This document shows, piece by piece, positions 46,570-56,669 of a DNA stretch of 64,000 bases. A program made the position numbers and the translations under genes. The stretch is from Paenarthrobacter sp. GOM3 (lineage in GTDB: Bacteria; Actinomycetota; Actinomycetes; Actinomycetales; Micrococcaceae). The DNA lies in assembly GCF_018215265.2 (NCBI RefSeq), contig NZ_CP136562.1, positions 2,604,001-2,668,000 of the forward strand, in the 5' to 3' direction. Under the pieces are notes generated by a model. That model was not told where the DNA came from, searched no databases, and saw only the letters and a program-made list of their open reading frames with translations. Every line of letters starts with the position of its first letter. Within the stretch, counting starts at the first letter, position 1.

Positions 46570-47775
46570 CTAGTTGAGCAGCGCGTCCACGAAGCTTTCC
46601 GCATCGAACGGTGCGAGGTCATCCGGGCCTTCGCCCAAGCCAATCAGTTTCACTGGAACGCCCAGCGACTTCTGGATGGCCACCACGATCCCGCCCTTTG
46701 CCGTACCGTCCAGCTTGGTCAGCACGATTCCTGAGATGTTGACCACCTCAGCGAAGACACGAGCCTGGTTAAGGCCGTTCTGGCCGGTTGTGGCATCCAG
46801 GACCAGCAGGACCTCGTCCACCTCGGCGAGCTTCTCGATGACCCGCTTGACCTTGCCCAGTTCGTCCATCAGGCCGGTCTTGTTCTGCAGGCGTCCCGCG
46901 GTGTCCACCATGACCACGTCGACTTCCTGGTCGATGCCCGCCTTAACGGCCTCGTAGGCCACCGATGCCGGGTCCGCTCCGTCAATGTCCGACTTCACAG
47001 TGGGCACTCCCACGCGCTGCCCCCACGTAGCGAGCTGCTCGGCTGCAGCAGCACGGAATGTATCAGCAGCGCCGAGCAAAACGTCCTTGTCCTCAGCCAC
47101 CAGGACACGGGCCAGCTTTCCCACCGTGGTGGTCTTACCCACGCCGTTGACGCCGACGACAAGGACGACGGCGGGCCGGTCGCCCTTGCGTTCGACGTTC
47201 AGGGAACGGTCCATGCCCGGGTCCACCAGCTTGATGAGCTCTTCGCGCAGCATGGCCTTGACGTCCTCAGGACTGCGGGTACCCAAAACCTTGACCCGTT
47301 CACGAAGCGCATCAACCAATTGCATGGTGGGCTCGGTGCCGAGGTCTGCAAGCAGGAGGGTCTCTTCTACCTCGTCCCAGACGTTTTCATCGATTTTGTC
47401 GCCTGAAAGAAGCGCCAGGAGGCCTTTGCCCAGGATGTTGTTGGATTTGACCAGGCGGGCACGGAGCCGGTTGAGGCGGCCCTCGACGGGGTCCGGGGTA
47501 TCAATGGCGATGGTTTCGAGCCCGGCGGCGTCGTCGGGAACATCGGTGTCGGCAACCGTTCCGTCAAAGGTGGGGGCCGGTGCATTTACGGCATCCGGGC
47601 GGTCCTCCACCAGGGTTCCGCCGCCTGCTGCCGAGGACTGGACGGGGTCGTTCGCGTCCCGTGGTCCAGGGTATTTGGCCCCGGATTTCCGGGCCTTCAG
47701 CAGTACCGGCACGAGTCCGCCGACCACCACGAGCGCAGCGACAATGGACAGAATTATGGGAAGGAAATCGTTCAC
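46570..47775 (-). CDS. ftsY: Signal recognition particle receptor FtsY
   Basis: A 401-residue SRP receptor GTPase. It has an N-terminal membrane helix (IILSIVAALVVVGGLVPVLL, a Streptomyces-like feature), an acidic linker (about 30-100), then the NG domain with VVGVNGVGKTTTVGKLA, LGAADTFRAAAAEQL, DTAGRLQNKTGLMDEL and TKLDGTAKGG. The GTG start is preceded by AAGG. It lies 20 bases after smc, the standard smc-ftsY pair. Confidence 0.96.
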   Translation of the reverse strand: MNDFLPIILSIVAALVVVGGLVPVLLKARKSGAKYPGPRDANDPVQSSAAGGGTLVEDRPDAVNAPAPTFDGTVADTDVPDDAAGLETIAIDTPDPVEGRLNRLRARLVKSNNILGKGLLALLSGDKIDENVWDEVEETLLLADLGTEPTMQLVDALRERVKVLGTRSPEDVKAMLREELIKLVDPGMDRSLNVERKGDRPAVVLVVGVNGVGKTTTVGKLARVLVAEDKDVLLGAADTFRAAAAEQLATWGQRVGVPTVKSDIDGADPASVAYEAVKAGIDQEVDVVMVDTAGRLQNKTGLMDELGKVKRVIEKLAEVDEVLLVLDATTGQNGLNQARVFAEVVNISGIVLTKLDGTAKGGIVVAIQKSLGVPVKLIGLGEGPDDLAPFDAESFVDALLN

Positions 47776-47795
47776 TCCCCTACCTTCTCATAAAG

Positions 47796-50700
47796 CTAAG
47801 CCCCGGCACCGAGCCTCTGGCTGATGACGGTAGACACCCCGTCACCCCGCATGGTCACTCCATAAAGGGCGTCCGCCACTTCCATGGTGCGCTTCTGGTG
47901 GGTGATCACGATCAGCTGGCTGGATTCGCGAAGTTCCTCGAAAATGGTGATGAGCCGGCCCAGGTTAGTGTCGTCCAACGCGGCTTCGACCTCGTCCATG
48001 ACATAGAACGGCGATGGCCGCGCTTTGAAGATCGCCACCAGCAAGGCAACAGCCGTCAAGGAACGCTCGCCGCCGGAAAGAAGCGACAACCTCTTGATCT
48101 TCTTGCCGGCCGGCCGTGCTTCCACTTCGATTCCCGTGGTGAGCATGTCGTCAGGATCGGTAAGGACCAACTTGCCTTCGCCCCCGGGGAACAGTCGCGC
48201 GAAGACATGGTCGAACTGGGCGGACGTGTCGGCAAAAGCCTCTGTGAAGACCTGCTGGACGCGGTTGTCCACTTCCTTGATGATGTCCAGGAGATCCTTA
48301 CGGCTGGATTTGAGGTCTTCCAACTGGGAGCTGAGGAACTGGTGGCGTTCTTCCAGCGCCGCAAATTCCTCAAGCGCCAAGGGATTAACTTTTCCCAACG
48401 CTGCGAGGTCGCGCTCAGCTTTCCTGAGCCGTTTCTCCTGTTCCGCGCGTACGAACGGGACTCCTTCAACTACTGGTTTGCCGTTCTCATCCACCGGCGC
48501 CCGGAGCTCGGCCCACTTGTCGGTGGTGGTTCCGGCGGGCAGGGGCACTGGCCGATCAGGACCGTAGTCGGCAATCAACTGCTTGGCAGATAGCCCCAGT
48601 TCTTCGATGGAGCGCGTTTCCAGGGCTTCGATACGCAACCGCTGCTGGGTGCGCGCCATTTCGTCCCGGTGCACGGAGTCGGTCAGCTCAGCGAGCTCCC
48701 TTGCCAAGGCATCGTTTGCCGAGCGGACCTCACCCAGTTCGCGCTCCAACTGCTCACGCGTTTGCTCCGCAAGATCGCGTTCGCGGCCGGCAAGGTCCAC
48801 CGATATGTCCACGAAACGAAGGGTCTGCTCCACCGCCGACGCGACGGCAGCTGCTCGTTGAGCCTGGGCACGTCGGCGCTGGGCGCGGCGTGCGGCCTCT
48901 TCGCGGGCACGGCGCTCGGTTGCGGCGGCCCGCTCAAGGGATGCCGCCCTGTTGCTGATGGCGCCGAGTTGTTCTTCCGCGGTTCGAAGGGCAAGCCGGG
49001 CTTCGGTTTCCAGTGAGCGGGCGGTCCTAGCCTGGGCTGCGAGCTCGTCACGCTGTTCCGTGGACGGCTCCTCGTCGGGAGCTTCCTGCGCCGCGGCGAG
49101 CCGTTCCGCGGCGACTTCAAGGTCCAGTTGCGCCTCGGCGATATTGGCTTCGGCCTTGGCCATGGACGCGGCAAGCCGATCGCTTTCGCCAACGGCGCTG
49201 CGAAGGATGGAGTTCAGGTGCCCCAACCTCTCTGCGACGGCGGCAAGGCGGGCATCCGACTCGTGTAGCCGTTCCAGCGCCGCATCGGCGCGGTCCTGCG
49301 CTTCGGTGCGCCGGGCCTGGGCGCCGGCCAGGGCAAAGCGTCCACGCTCCAAACGGGCAGTGACCTCCTGGAGGCGGGCCCCGGCGTCGTCAACTGCGGC
49401 CTGGACTTCCAGCAGTGACGGGGCATTGGCCGAGCCGCCGACCACTGTCAGCGTGGTCAGGACATCCCCCTCCATGGTGACGGCCGTGAGGTCCGGCCGT
49501 TCCCCAACCAGCGAGGCTGCTGCCCGGACGTCATCGACGACGACGACCCCGGCCAGGAGCGCCAAGGTACCTTGGGCAGCCGGATCACCGATTTTCACGA
49601 CGTCGGCAACCCAGCGACTGCCGGCCGGAAGCTCGTGGCTGTCCCGGTCGGCCTGGTGGTCGGATCCACCGTCGGCCAAGAGCAGCGTCGCACGGCCGGC
49701 GTCGTCCTTTTTCAGCAATCCTATGGCGGCAACAGCGCCGGCGGCATCGCCAACCACCACCGCATCCGAGGCACTTCCCAAAGCGGCGGCGACGGCGGCC
49801 TCGTATCCTGGTTCGACGCTGATCATGGCCGGGAGTGGGCCAAGAATCCCGTCCGCTGTCAGGAGCCGGCCGGAGCCGTCCTTCCGGTTGAGCCCCAGCT
49901 GCAGCGCGTCCCGACGCGCCGTCAACGAGTCCCGCTCCCGAACAGCTTCCCGCTCGGCGGCTTTCAGCTCTTCGATTTCCGCGAGGACTGCGTCCAGCAC
50001 CTCGTTGGCTTCCTCATACTCGGCGTCGAGGCTCTCTTCGCCGTCCTCGACACCCGCCACTTGTGTTTCCAGCGCCGTGAACTCGCTTTGGGCCTTCCGG
50101 CGCCTTTCGTCGCCTGAAGCAAGCGACTCCCGGAGCCGGCCGCGCTCGGCTTCGGCGGCTTCTGCACGGGAACGCGCTGCGGCAACCTGGCCAGCCAACC
50201 GGGCCAAGCCCTCCCTCCGGTCCGCGGCGGCTCGAAGCATTGCCGTGAGCCGCTTGTCCTCGGCGGCGGCGAGCGCCTCCGCCCCGTCCTTGGCCACGGT
50301 GGCTTCGAGCAGTGCCGCCTGTTTGGCGAGGATGTCATGTTCCAGGGCTGCTTGTTCTTCACGAACGCGGGCCGCTTGCCGTTCCAGCTGGTCGGGGTCG
50401 CGCCCCGAGTCCACGGCTGCTTCGGAGGAACCGAGGAGCCGCCGGCGTTCAGTGGCCAGGGAACCGAGGGATCGCAGGCGTTCCCTGCCGGCGGAGAGTT
50501 GATACCAATGGTCGCGGGCCGCGTTGAGCCGCGGAGTCGCCTCGGCGGCCTGCTGTTCCAAGGCAGCCTGACGTCGGCGGCCCACCGCCAGGCCGGCCTC
50601 GACAACCTGGCGCCGTTCTTTCAGTGCCGCTTCGTCGGCGACGTCCTGTTCAAGGGAGGTTGTCAGTTGCACGAGGTCGTCAGCGAGGAGCCGGGCGCGG

Positions 50701-51374
50701 GCGTCCCGGACATCGAACTGGACTGTCTGTGCCCGTCGCGCGATCTCCGCCTGCTTGCCCAACGGCGTGAGCTGCCTTCGGATCTCCGCCGTCAGGTCGC
50801 CGAGCCGGGCCAGGTTGGCCTGCATCGCTTCAAGCTTGCGGACCGTCTTTTCTTTCCGGCGGCGGTGCTTGAGGATCCCGGCTGCCTCCTCGATGAAGCC
50901 GCGGCGGTCTTCAGGAGTGGCATGCAGGACACGGTCCAACTGCCCTTGACCGACAATCACATGCATTTCACGGCCAAGGCCAGAGTCGGACAGGAGTTCC
51001 TGGATGTCCAGGAGCCGACATGGCGCACCATTGATGGCGTACTCGGAACCGCCCGTCCGGAAGAGCGTGCGCGAGATGGTAACTTCGCTGTACTCGATGG
51101 GCAGGGCGTTGTCCGCGTTATCGATGGTGAGGGACACATGGGCCCGTCCCAAGGGAGGGCGACCTGATGTACCGGCGAATATGACGTCTTCCATCTTGCC
51201 GCCACGCAGTGTTTTTGCGCCCTGCTCGCCCATGACCCAGGCCAGCGCATCCACCACGTTGGACTTGCCTGAGCCGTTGGGACCGACGACGGCGGTGACG
51301 CCGGGTTCGAAGTCGAACGTCGTGGCCGACGCAAACGACTTGAATCCGCGGACAGTCAAACTTTTCAAATGCAA
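47796..51374 (-). CDS. smc: Chromosome segregation protein SMC
   Basis: A 1192-residue condensin subunit. Walker A VVGPNGSGKSNVVDALAWV is at residue about 30, the Q-loop region GEQGAKTLRGG follows, two long Ala/Arg/Glu-rich coiled coils flank a hinge at about 505-660 (GILGPLPAMISVEPGYEAAVAAALG), and the C-terminal ATPase has LLSGGERSLTAVALLVAIF and FYVMDEVEAALDD. The start is TTG at 51374. It forms an operon with ftsY. The usual upstream mutM is not adjacent; about 8.4 kb of other genes intervene. Confidence 0.97.
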   Translation of the reverse strand: MHLKSLTVRGFKSFASATTFDFEPGVTAVVGPNGSGKSNVVDALAWVMGEQGAKTLRGGKMEDVIFAGTSGRPPLGRAHVSLTIDNADNALPIEYSEVTISRTLFRTGGSEYAINGAPCRLLDIQELLSDSGLGREMHVIVGQGQLDRVLHATPEDRRGFIEEAAGILKHRRRKEKTVRKLEAMQANLARLGDLTAEIRRQLTPLGKQAEIARRAQTVQFDVRDARARLLADDLVQLTTSLEQDVADEAALKERRQVVEAGLAVGRRRQAALEQQAAEATPRLNAARDHWYQLSAGRERLRSLGSLATERRRLLGSSEAAVDSGRDPDQLERQAARVREEQAALEHDILAKQAALLEATVAKDGAEALAAAEDKRLTAMLRAAADRREGLARLAGQVAAARSRAEAAEAERGRLRESLASGDERRRKAQSEFTALETQVAGVEDGEESLDAEYEEANEVLDAVLAEIEELKAAEREAVRERDSLTARRDALQLGLNRKDGSGRLLTADGILGPLPAMISVEPGYEAAVAAALGSASDAVVVGDAAGAVAAIGLLKKDDAGRATLLLADGGSDHQADRDSHELPAGSRWVADVVKIGDPAAQGTLALLAGVVVVDDVRAAASLVGERPDLTAVTMEGDVLTTLTVVGGSANAPSLLEVQAAVDDAGARLQEVTARLERGRFALAGAQARRTEAQDRADAALERLHESDARLAAVAERLGHLNSILRSAVGESDRLAASMAKAEANIAEAQLDLEVAAERLAAAQEAPDEEPSTEQRDELAAQARTARSLETEARLALRTAEEQLGAISNRAASLERAAATERRAREEAARRAQRRRAQAQRAAAVASAVEQTLRFVDISVDLAGRERDLAEQTREQLERELGEVRSANDALARELAELTDSVHRDEMARTQQRLRIEALETRSIEELGLSAKQLIADYGPDRPVPLPAGTTTDKWAELRAPVDENGKPVVEGVPFVRAEQEKRLRKAERDLAALGKVNPLALEEFAALEERHQFLSSQLEDLKSSRKDLLDIIKEVDNRVQQVFTEAFADTSAQFDHVFARLFPGGEGKLVLTDPDDMLTTGIEVEARPAGKKIKRLSLLSGGERSLTAVALLVAIFKARPSPFYVMDEVEAALDDTNLGRLITIFEELRESSQLIVITHQKRTMEVADALYGVTMRGDGVSTVISQRLGAGA

Positions 51375-51726
51375 GGCGCTTCGGTTCTCCTGGATGGACC
51401 GGTGTTTGTATCCCCAAATCTACTGCCGTTGGTGCGAAATCCGCGGATCTGTTGCCGGAATGCCTTGCGGGCGGCCAGCCGCACCCCTACACTCCTGCCA
51501 AGGGTTACATGGACTTTTCGTTCCGGTGATCCGGCCCGGGCTTCGAACTTTTGTTGGCCTGCGCCGGATCCGGTCCCGTTTTTCGGAACGATCCGCCCAT
51601 GTGGCGAACCCGTGTTCCACAACTGAAGATCTAGGTTTGACCCTGGCTGGGGAGCGACAAGCCGGGACCTGCGCATAAACCCCGTGGGCCCGTCTTAGCT
51701 ATCGGCGTACCACTCCAGGAGTTCTG
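51375..51726. other. Divergent region between smc and the DUF4082 protein gene
   Basis: About 350 bases without a credible gene. It carries both divergent promoters; TTGACC near 51635 is a -35-like hexamer toward the plus strand. Several short GC palindromes (for example around GGATCCGG) occur. No riboswitch is recognised. AGGAG lies five bases before ATG 51727. Confidence 0.4.
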
Positions 51727-54700
51727 ATGCCCGGTCCTTCAGCTTCCCGACCACAGCGAGTCTTCAAGGGTTTTCTCGTGCCCCTGGTGATCGCCCTGGT
51801 TGGGGCATTTCTGCCCCTCAGCGCAACGACGGCGATTGCTGTGGGACCTTGCGACCCCGTGGTGAATCCGGTGGTCTGCGAGAATTCGAAGACCGGCAGT
51901 CCGCCCTCCGAGTGGGACATCAACGGCGCGGGCGATGACACCATCCAGGGCTTCGCAACAGACATCAGCGTCAATGCCGGCCAGCCCATCCGGTTCAAGG
52001 TGGACACCAAGGCGACCACCTACACCATCGCGATTTACCGGACGGGCTGGTATGGGGGCAACGGCGCCCGCAAGATCGCCGATGTGACGCCGTCGGTATT
52101 GCGCCAAACACAGCCGGCCTGCCGCAGCGACCTCACCACTGAACTTTACGATTGCGGTACCTGGGCCGTGTCGGCAACCTGGCAGGTTCCGGCAACAGCT
52201 GTGTCCGGTGTCTACATCGCCCTCCTCACACGCCCTGATACCGGGGCAAAGAGCCACATCACGTTCATTGTCCGCAACGACGGGAACCGTTCCGCCGTCG
52301 TCTTCCAAACTGCGGACGAAACCTGGCAGGCCTACAACACCTATGGCGGCTCGGACTTCTACCAGGGTGCAGCGAACGGCCGGGCCTACAAGGTCAGCTA
52401 CAACCGTCCGATGGCAACCCGCGATGGTCCTAACGGCAGGGACTTCTACTTCGCCAACGAATACCCCATGGTCCGATTCCTTGAACAGAACGGCTACGAC
52501 GTCAGCTACATCAGCGGCCTCGACTCGGACCGCAGCGGCGCGGAGTTGCTGAACCACAAAGTGTTCCTTTCGGTGGGGCACGATGAGTATTGGTCCGGTC
52601 CGCAACGGGCCAACGTCACCGCCGCCAGGGACGCCGGCGTGAACCTTCAGTTCCTTTCGGGCAACGAGATGTATTGGCGGACCCGATTCGAACCCTCAAC
52701 AGTGGACGGGACAGCAAACCGCACCCTCACCTGCTACAAGGAAACCTGGGGGAATGCCAAGATCGACCCCAGTGCACAGTGGACGGGCACCTGGCGCGAC
52801 CCCCGCTTCGCCTCCCAAGCCAACGGTGGTGGCCTGCCCGAGAACGCGGTGACCGGGACCATGTACATGTCCAACCACTCCGACCTGCCCATTACGGTGA
52901 AGGCGGACGAAGGAAAGACCAGGCTTTGGCGGAATACCTCACTGGCCTCGTTGCCCGCCGGTTCTTCCGCGGCGCTGGCAGCCCATACGGTGGGTTACGA
53001 ATCCGACGAGGACCTGGACAACGGCTTCCGGCCAGCCGGCCTGATCCGCCTATCCACCACTGTGGGGAGTGTTCCCGAGTACCTCCAGGACTTCGGCAAT
53101 ACCGTCAAGCCAGGAAATACCACCCACAACGTGACCCTCTACCGGGCCGCAAGCGGCGCGCTGGTCTTCTCAGCCGGCAGCGTCCAGTGGACGTGGGGGC
53201 TGGACCAGGAGCACGACGGCGCCGGCGCACCTGCCGATGCCAGGATGCGGCAGGCGCAGGTCAACCTGCTCGCCGACATGGGCGCACAACCTGCCACCCG
53301 GGCGGCCGGCCTGGTGGCCGCGGTTGCGAGCACTGACACCACCAAGCCAACCGCAACCATCTCTGCTCCCGCCAACGGAGCAACGGTGGCACAAGGCAGC
53401 AGCGTCACCGTCACGGGAACTGCCAGCGACGTGGGCGGCGTAGTGGCCGGCGTCGAAGTTTCCACCGATGGTGGCACCACCTGGCACCCTGCCCAGGGTA
53501 AGACGAGTTGGACATACACCTACGTGCAGAAGGGCCTTGCCACGGCAACCATCCAGGCGCGGGCCATCGACGACAGTGCCAACGTTGGGGCGGCGGTGAG
53601 CCTGAACCTTACCCTCAACGGCCCCTACAGTGTGTTTGGCCAGACAGTTCCCGCTGTCCAGGACTCCGGTGACGGCGGCGCCTACGAAATGGGCTTGCGC
53701 TTCTCACCATCAGTGGACGGTTTCATCACTGGCGTGCGCTTCTACAAGAGCACCGCCAACACCGGAACCCACACGGGTTCCTTGTGGAGCTCCACCGGCG
53801 AGCGCCTGGCCACCGCCACTTTCACGAATGAGACCGCCTCGGGTTGGCAAACAGTCCTGTTCACCCAGGCAGTCCCCGTGGCTGCGGGCCAGAAGTACAC
53901 TGCCTCTTTCTGGGCCCCCAATGGCCACTACGCCACCAAGGACTATCAATGGGCAAGCTTTGGCTTCACTGACGCCCCGTTAAAGGTGGCGGGTGGCTTC
54001 GGCGCTGAGCCAGCCGGCGTTTACAGCACGTCGCAAAGTTTCCCGACCACCAGCTACAACGGCGGCAACTACTTCGCAGACGCCGTCTTCAGTACCGTGG
54101 ACAGCTCCCCCATGACGGTTTCGGGCCAGACGCCCATCCCGTCGTCGTCGAGCGTATCGGTCAACACCAAGGTGAGCGCCGTGTTCTCCAAGCCGGTCAC
54201 CGCGGCCAGCGTCCAACTGACGTTGACGTCCCCGTCCGGGCCGGTGGCGGGCACTACCGCTTACGACGCCGCCACGCGGCGGGCGACCTTCACGCCGTCG
54301 AGCGCGTTGGCGTTCAGTACCCAATTCACGGCGACCTTGGCCGGCACTGATTCCGTCGGTGGTCCTGTGACGTCCGGTGGGACGTGGTCCTTCACGACTG
54401 CAGCGACCCTTCCGGTTCCCGGTTCTTGCCCCTGCAGCCTTTTCGATGACTCGGTCACCCCGGGGATAGCCGAATTGCGGGAAGGCGTTCCCGTGACCCT
54501 TGGTGTGAGGTTCTCAAGTGTTTCGGCAGGCCAGGTACTCGGCGTCCGCTTCTACAAGTCCGCCGGCAACACGGGCACCCACAACGGCGCCCTGTACTCG
54601 GCAACCGGCCAGCAGTTGGCCACGGTCGCGGTCACCAACGAAAGCACTTCGGGATGGCAGACGGCCATGTTCAGCCAACCCATCCAGATGGCCGCCAATA

Positions 54701-56628
54701 CGGACTACATCGTGTCCTACAAGTCCCTGACCGGAACGTATTCGGCCACGACCAACGGATTCGGTTCCGGAATGAGTGTAGGACCGTTGCGGGCAGCTTC
54801 TGACGCTGGCGCTTACACGTACAGCGGAGATTTTGCTTCCTCCAGGTCCACAACCAGTTACTTGGTGGACGTCGTGGTCACTGTGCCGAACACTCCCTTC
54901 ACAGTGGGCTCCCAATCGCCGTTGCCCAACGCGTCCAGTGTTCCCCTGAACACCACGGTCAGTGCGGTGCTCTCCGAGGCCGCCGTAGCGTCGAGCGTCA
55001 GCACGGCGTTGAAAGTGACCGGCGGAGCCGCCGTAGCCGGGACATCCAGCTACGATCCAGCAACGCGTAAAGCCACGTTCACTCCCACTGCCGCCCTCAC
55101 AGCAGGGACGAACTATACGGCCACAGTGACAGCTACGGCGCAGTCGGGACAGCCGATGTCAGCCGGCGGGACCTGGACCTTCACCACGGTTCCGGCACCG
55201 AGAACACCTGGCGTGTGCCCTTGCACTCTTTACCAGGACACGGTGACGCCAACCACCCCGGATGCCAACGACGCCGTGCCGTTGTCCCTGGGCGTCAGGT
55301 TCGCGAGTGACACAGCCGGGCAAGTCACTGGCGTGCGCTTCTACAAGGCGGCCGGCAACACTGGAACACACACCGGTTCGCTCTATACCGTCAGCGGAAC
55401 GCTCTTGGCCACCGTCACGTTCACCAACGAGTCCAGCAGCGGATGGCAAACGGCTGTGTTCAGTCAACCGGTGAACATCGAAGCCGACACGGAATACGTG
55501 GCAGCGTACAAGTCTCCCACCGGTAGTTACTCCTACTCTGCAGGCGGATTCGGTCCGGGCTTCACCAGTGGACCATTGCGCACGGATACAGATTCGGGAG
55601 CATATGCCTACAACAGTGACTTCCCCAATGCGTCCACCACTGCCAGTTACCTGGTGGACCTGGTCTTCGGGACGCCAACGGCACCGCTCACGGTATCGGA
55701 GCAGGTGCCGGCACCGGGCGCCACGGGTATGCCGACCGACGTGAAACCGTCCATCACTTTCTCCTCCGGCATCAACGCCGGTTCGTCCTTCACCCTGACG
55801 GCCAACGGCACCTCCATTGCCGGCACGGCCGCTCTCTCCGCGGATAGCCGGACGGTCACCTTTACGCCGGCCGGACCGCTTCCCAACAGCACGGTCATCT
55901 CAGCCAGCGTGGCCAACGTCGTCTCCCAACAGGGGCAGGCGTTCCCCACTACCAACTGGCAGTTCACAACAGCGGCCCCGACAGTCCAGGTTTCCACGAT
56001 CTTCGGTTCGCTGACACCCCAGACTGCCTCCGCCACAGATGTCATGCCCGTGGAGTTGGGCACGGCCTTCACCGTTTCCCAAGCAGGCAATGTCACCGGC
56101 ATCCGCTTCTACAAGGGGACTGGAAACACTGGAACCCACGTTGGCTCGCTCTGGAACTCGGCGGGCACGCGGCTGGCTCAAGTGACCTTCACCAATGAAA
56201 CGGCAACAGGATGGCAGACAGCCACCCTGGCCACCCCTGTGGCCTTGTCGACCGGCCAGACCTACGTGGTTTCCTACCGTGCCCCCGTCGGCCGGTACTC
56301 GTACACGCAGGGCTTCTTCAACCAGACGTGGACGTCCGGCGTCTTCACCGCTTCCGGGCCCAACAACGGGCGCTACCGGTACGGCTCGGGAGGCGTCATG
56401 CCGGCCAGCTCGTTTGGGGCGACAAACTACTTTGTGGACGTTGTCTACTCAAGTGCCGCACCCGCCCAGCAAGCGGCGGCGGCACCGTCCCCATCGCCAA
56501 CCGCCACCCCGACGCCAACGCCAACGCCAACGCCAACAGCTACGGCAACGCCCAGTGCGACACCGAGCCCGTCACCAAGCCCCACCCAGTCCGGTAGCCT
56601 GCTCTGCGGACTGCTGCCGCTCTGCTGA
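51727..56628 (+). CDS. Large secreted protein: dimethylformamidase-beta-like domain, Ig-like and DUF4082 repeats
   Basis: A 1633-residue exported protein. Residues 1-39 form a signal peptide (basic start, hydrophobic core, cleavage near TAIAV). Residues about 45-535 resemble the C-terminal domain of the N,N-dimethylformamidase beta subunit (YRTGWYGGNGAR, VGHDEYWSG, FLSGNEMYWRTRFE). A Big-type Ig domain (539-635) follows, then four DUF4082 modules (about 633-790, 898-1055, 1160-1315, 1418-1577), each with VRFYKxxxNTGTHxGxL, alternating with three Big_5 domains. A Pro/Thr/Ser tail ends in CGLLPLC. Function unknown; a cell-surface or glycan-binding role is likely. It stands alone between smc and an opposite operon. 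Confidence 0.85.
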   Translation: MPGPSASRPQRVFKGFLVPLVIALVGAFLPLSATTAIAVGPCDPVVNPVVCENSKTGSPPSEWDINGAGDDTIQGFATDISVNAGQPIRFKVDTKATTYTIAIYRTGWYGGNGARKIADVTPSVLRQTQPACRSDLTTELYDCGTWAVSATWQVPATAVSGVYIALLTRPDTGAKSHITFIVRNDGNRSAVVFQTADETWQAYNTYGGSDFYQGAANGRAYKVSYNRPMATRDGPNGRDFYFANEYPMVRFLEQNGYDVSYISGLDSDRSGAELLNHKVFLSVGHDEYWSGPQRANVTAARDAGVNLQFLSGNEMYWRTRFEPSTVDGTANRTLTCYKETWGNAKIDPSAQWTGTWRDPRFASQANGGGLPENAVTGTMYMSNHSDLPITVKADEGKTRLWRNTSLASLPAGSSAALAAHTVGYESDEDLDNGFRPAGLIRLSTTVGSVPEYLQDFGNTVKPGNTTHNVTLYRAASGALVFSAGSVQWTWGLDQEHDGAGAPADARMRQAQVNLLADMGAQPATRAAGLVAAVASTDTTKPTATISAPANGATVAQGSSVTVTGTASDVGGVVAGVEVSTDGGTTWHPAQGKTSWTYTYVQKGLATATIQARAIDDSANVGAAVSLNLTLNGPYSVFGQTVPAVQDSGDGGAYEMGLRFSPSVDGFITGVRFYKSTANTGTHTGSLWSSTGERLATATFTNETASGWQTVLFTQAVPVAAGQKYTASFWAPNGHYATKDYQWASFGFTDAPLKVAGGFGAEPAGVYSTSQSFPTTSYNGGNYFADAVFSTVDSSPMTVSGQTPIPSSSSVSVNTKVSAVFSKPVTAASVQLTLTSPSGPVAGTTAYDAATRRATFTPSSALAFSTQFTATLAGTDSVGGPVTSGGTWSFTTAATLPVPGSCPCSLFDDSVTPGIAELREGVPVTLGVRFSSVSAGQVLGVRFYKSAGNTGTHNGALYSATGQQLATVAVTNESTSGWQTAMFSQPIQMAANTDYIVSYKSLTGTYSATTNGFGSGMSVGPLRAASDAGAYTYSGDFASSRSTTSYLVDVVVTVPNTPFTVGSQSPLPNASSVPLNTTVSAVLSEAAVASSVSTALKVTGGAAVAGTSSYDPATRKATFTPTAALTAGTNYTATVTATAQSGQPMSAGGTWTFTTVPAPRTPGVCPCTLYQDTVTPTTPDANDAVPLSLGVRFASDTAGQVTGVRFYKAAGNTGTHTGSLYTVSGTLLATVTFTNESSSGWQTAVFSQPVNIEADTEYVAAYKSPTGSYSYSAGGFGPGFTSGPLRTDTDSGAYAYNSDFPNASTTASYLVDLVFGTPTAPLTVSEQVPAPGATGMPTDVKPSITFSSGINAGSSFTLTANGTSIAGTAALSADSRTVTFTPAGPLPNSTVISASVANVVSQQGQAFPTTNWQFTTAAPTVQVSTIFGSLTPQTASATDVMPVELGTAFTVSQAGNVTGIRFYKGTGNTGTHVGSLWNSAGTRLAQVTFTNETATGWQTATLATPVALSTGQTYVVSYRAPVGRYSYTQGFFNQTWTSGVFTASGPNNGRYRYGSGGVMPASSFGATNYFVDVVYSSAAPAQQAAAAPSPSPTATPTPTPTPTPTATATPSATPSPSPSPTQSGSLLCGLLPLC
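53626..56460 (+). repeat. Four DUF4082-coding repeats
   Basis: Four related segments of about 470 bases within the gene (near 53626-54095, 54420-54890, 55207-55665, 55980-56455) share a core coding for FYKxxxNTGTHxG. Repeats 2 and 3 share the extra cysteine-rich start PGxCPC. They have diverged in codon use, so they are old duplications. Confidence 0.75.
56509..56538 (+). repeat. CCAACG hexamer repeat in low-complexity tail
   Basis: Four tandem CCAACG/CCAACA units (from 56515) encode Pro-Thr dipeptides in the linker before the C-terminal CGLLPLC. A slippage-prone tract that could vary in length between strains without frameshift. Confidence 0.8.
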
Positions 56629-56669
56629 GCTCACAGCGGAGGACCTAATAAACGGACGACTCACTTTAC

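Noticed and set aside
48952..50502. 516-residue Ser/Ala/Arg-rich frame antisense to smc
   Set aside because: Mirror of the smc coiled coil, with a composition typical of shadow frames.
51727..56628. Recent tandem duplication of DUF4082 modules
   Set aside because: The four copies differ at most synonymous positions, so they are not recent.
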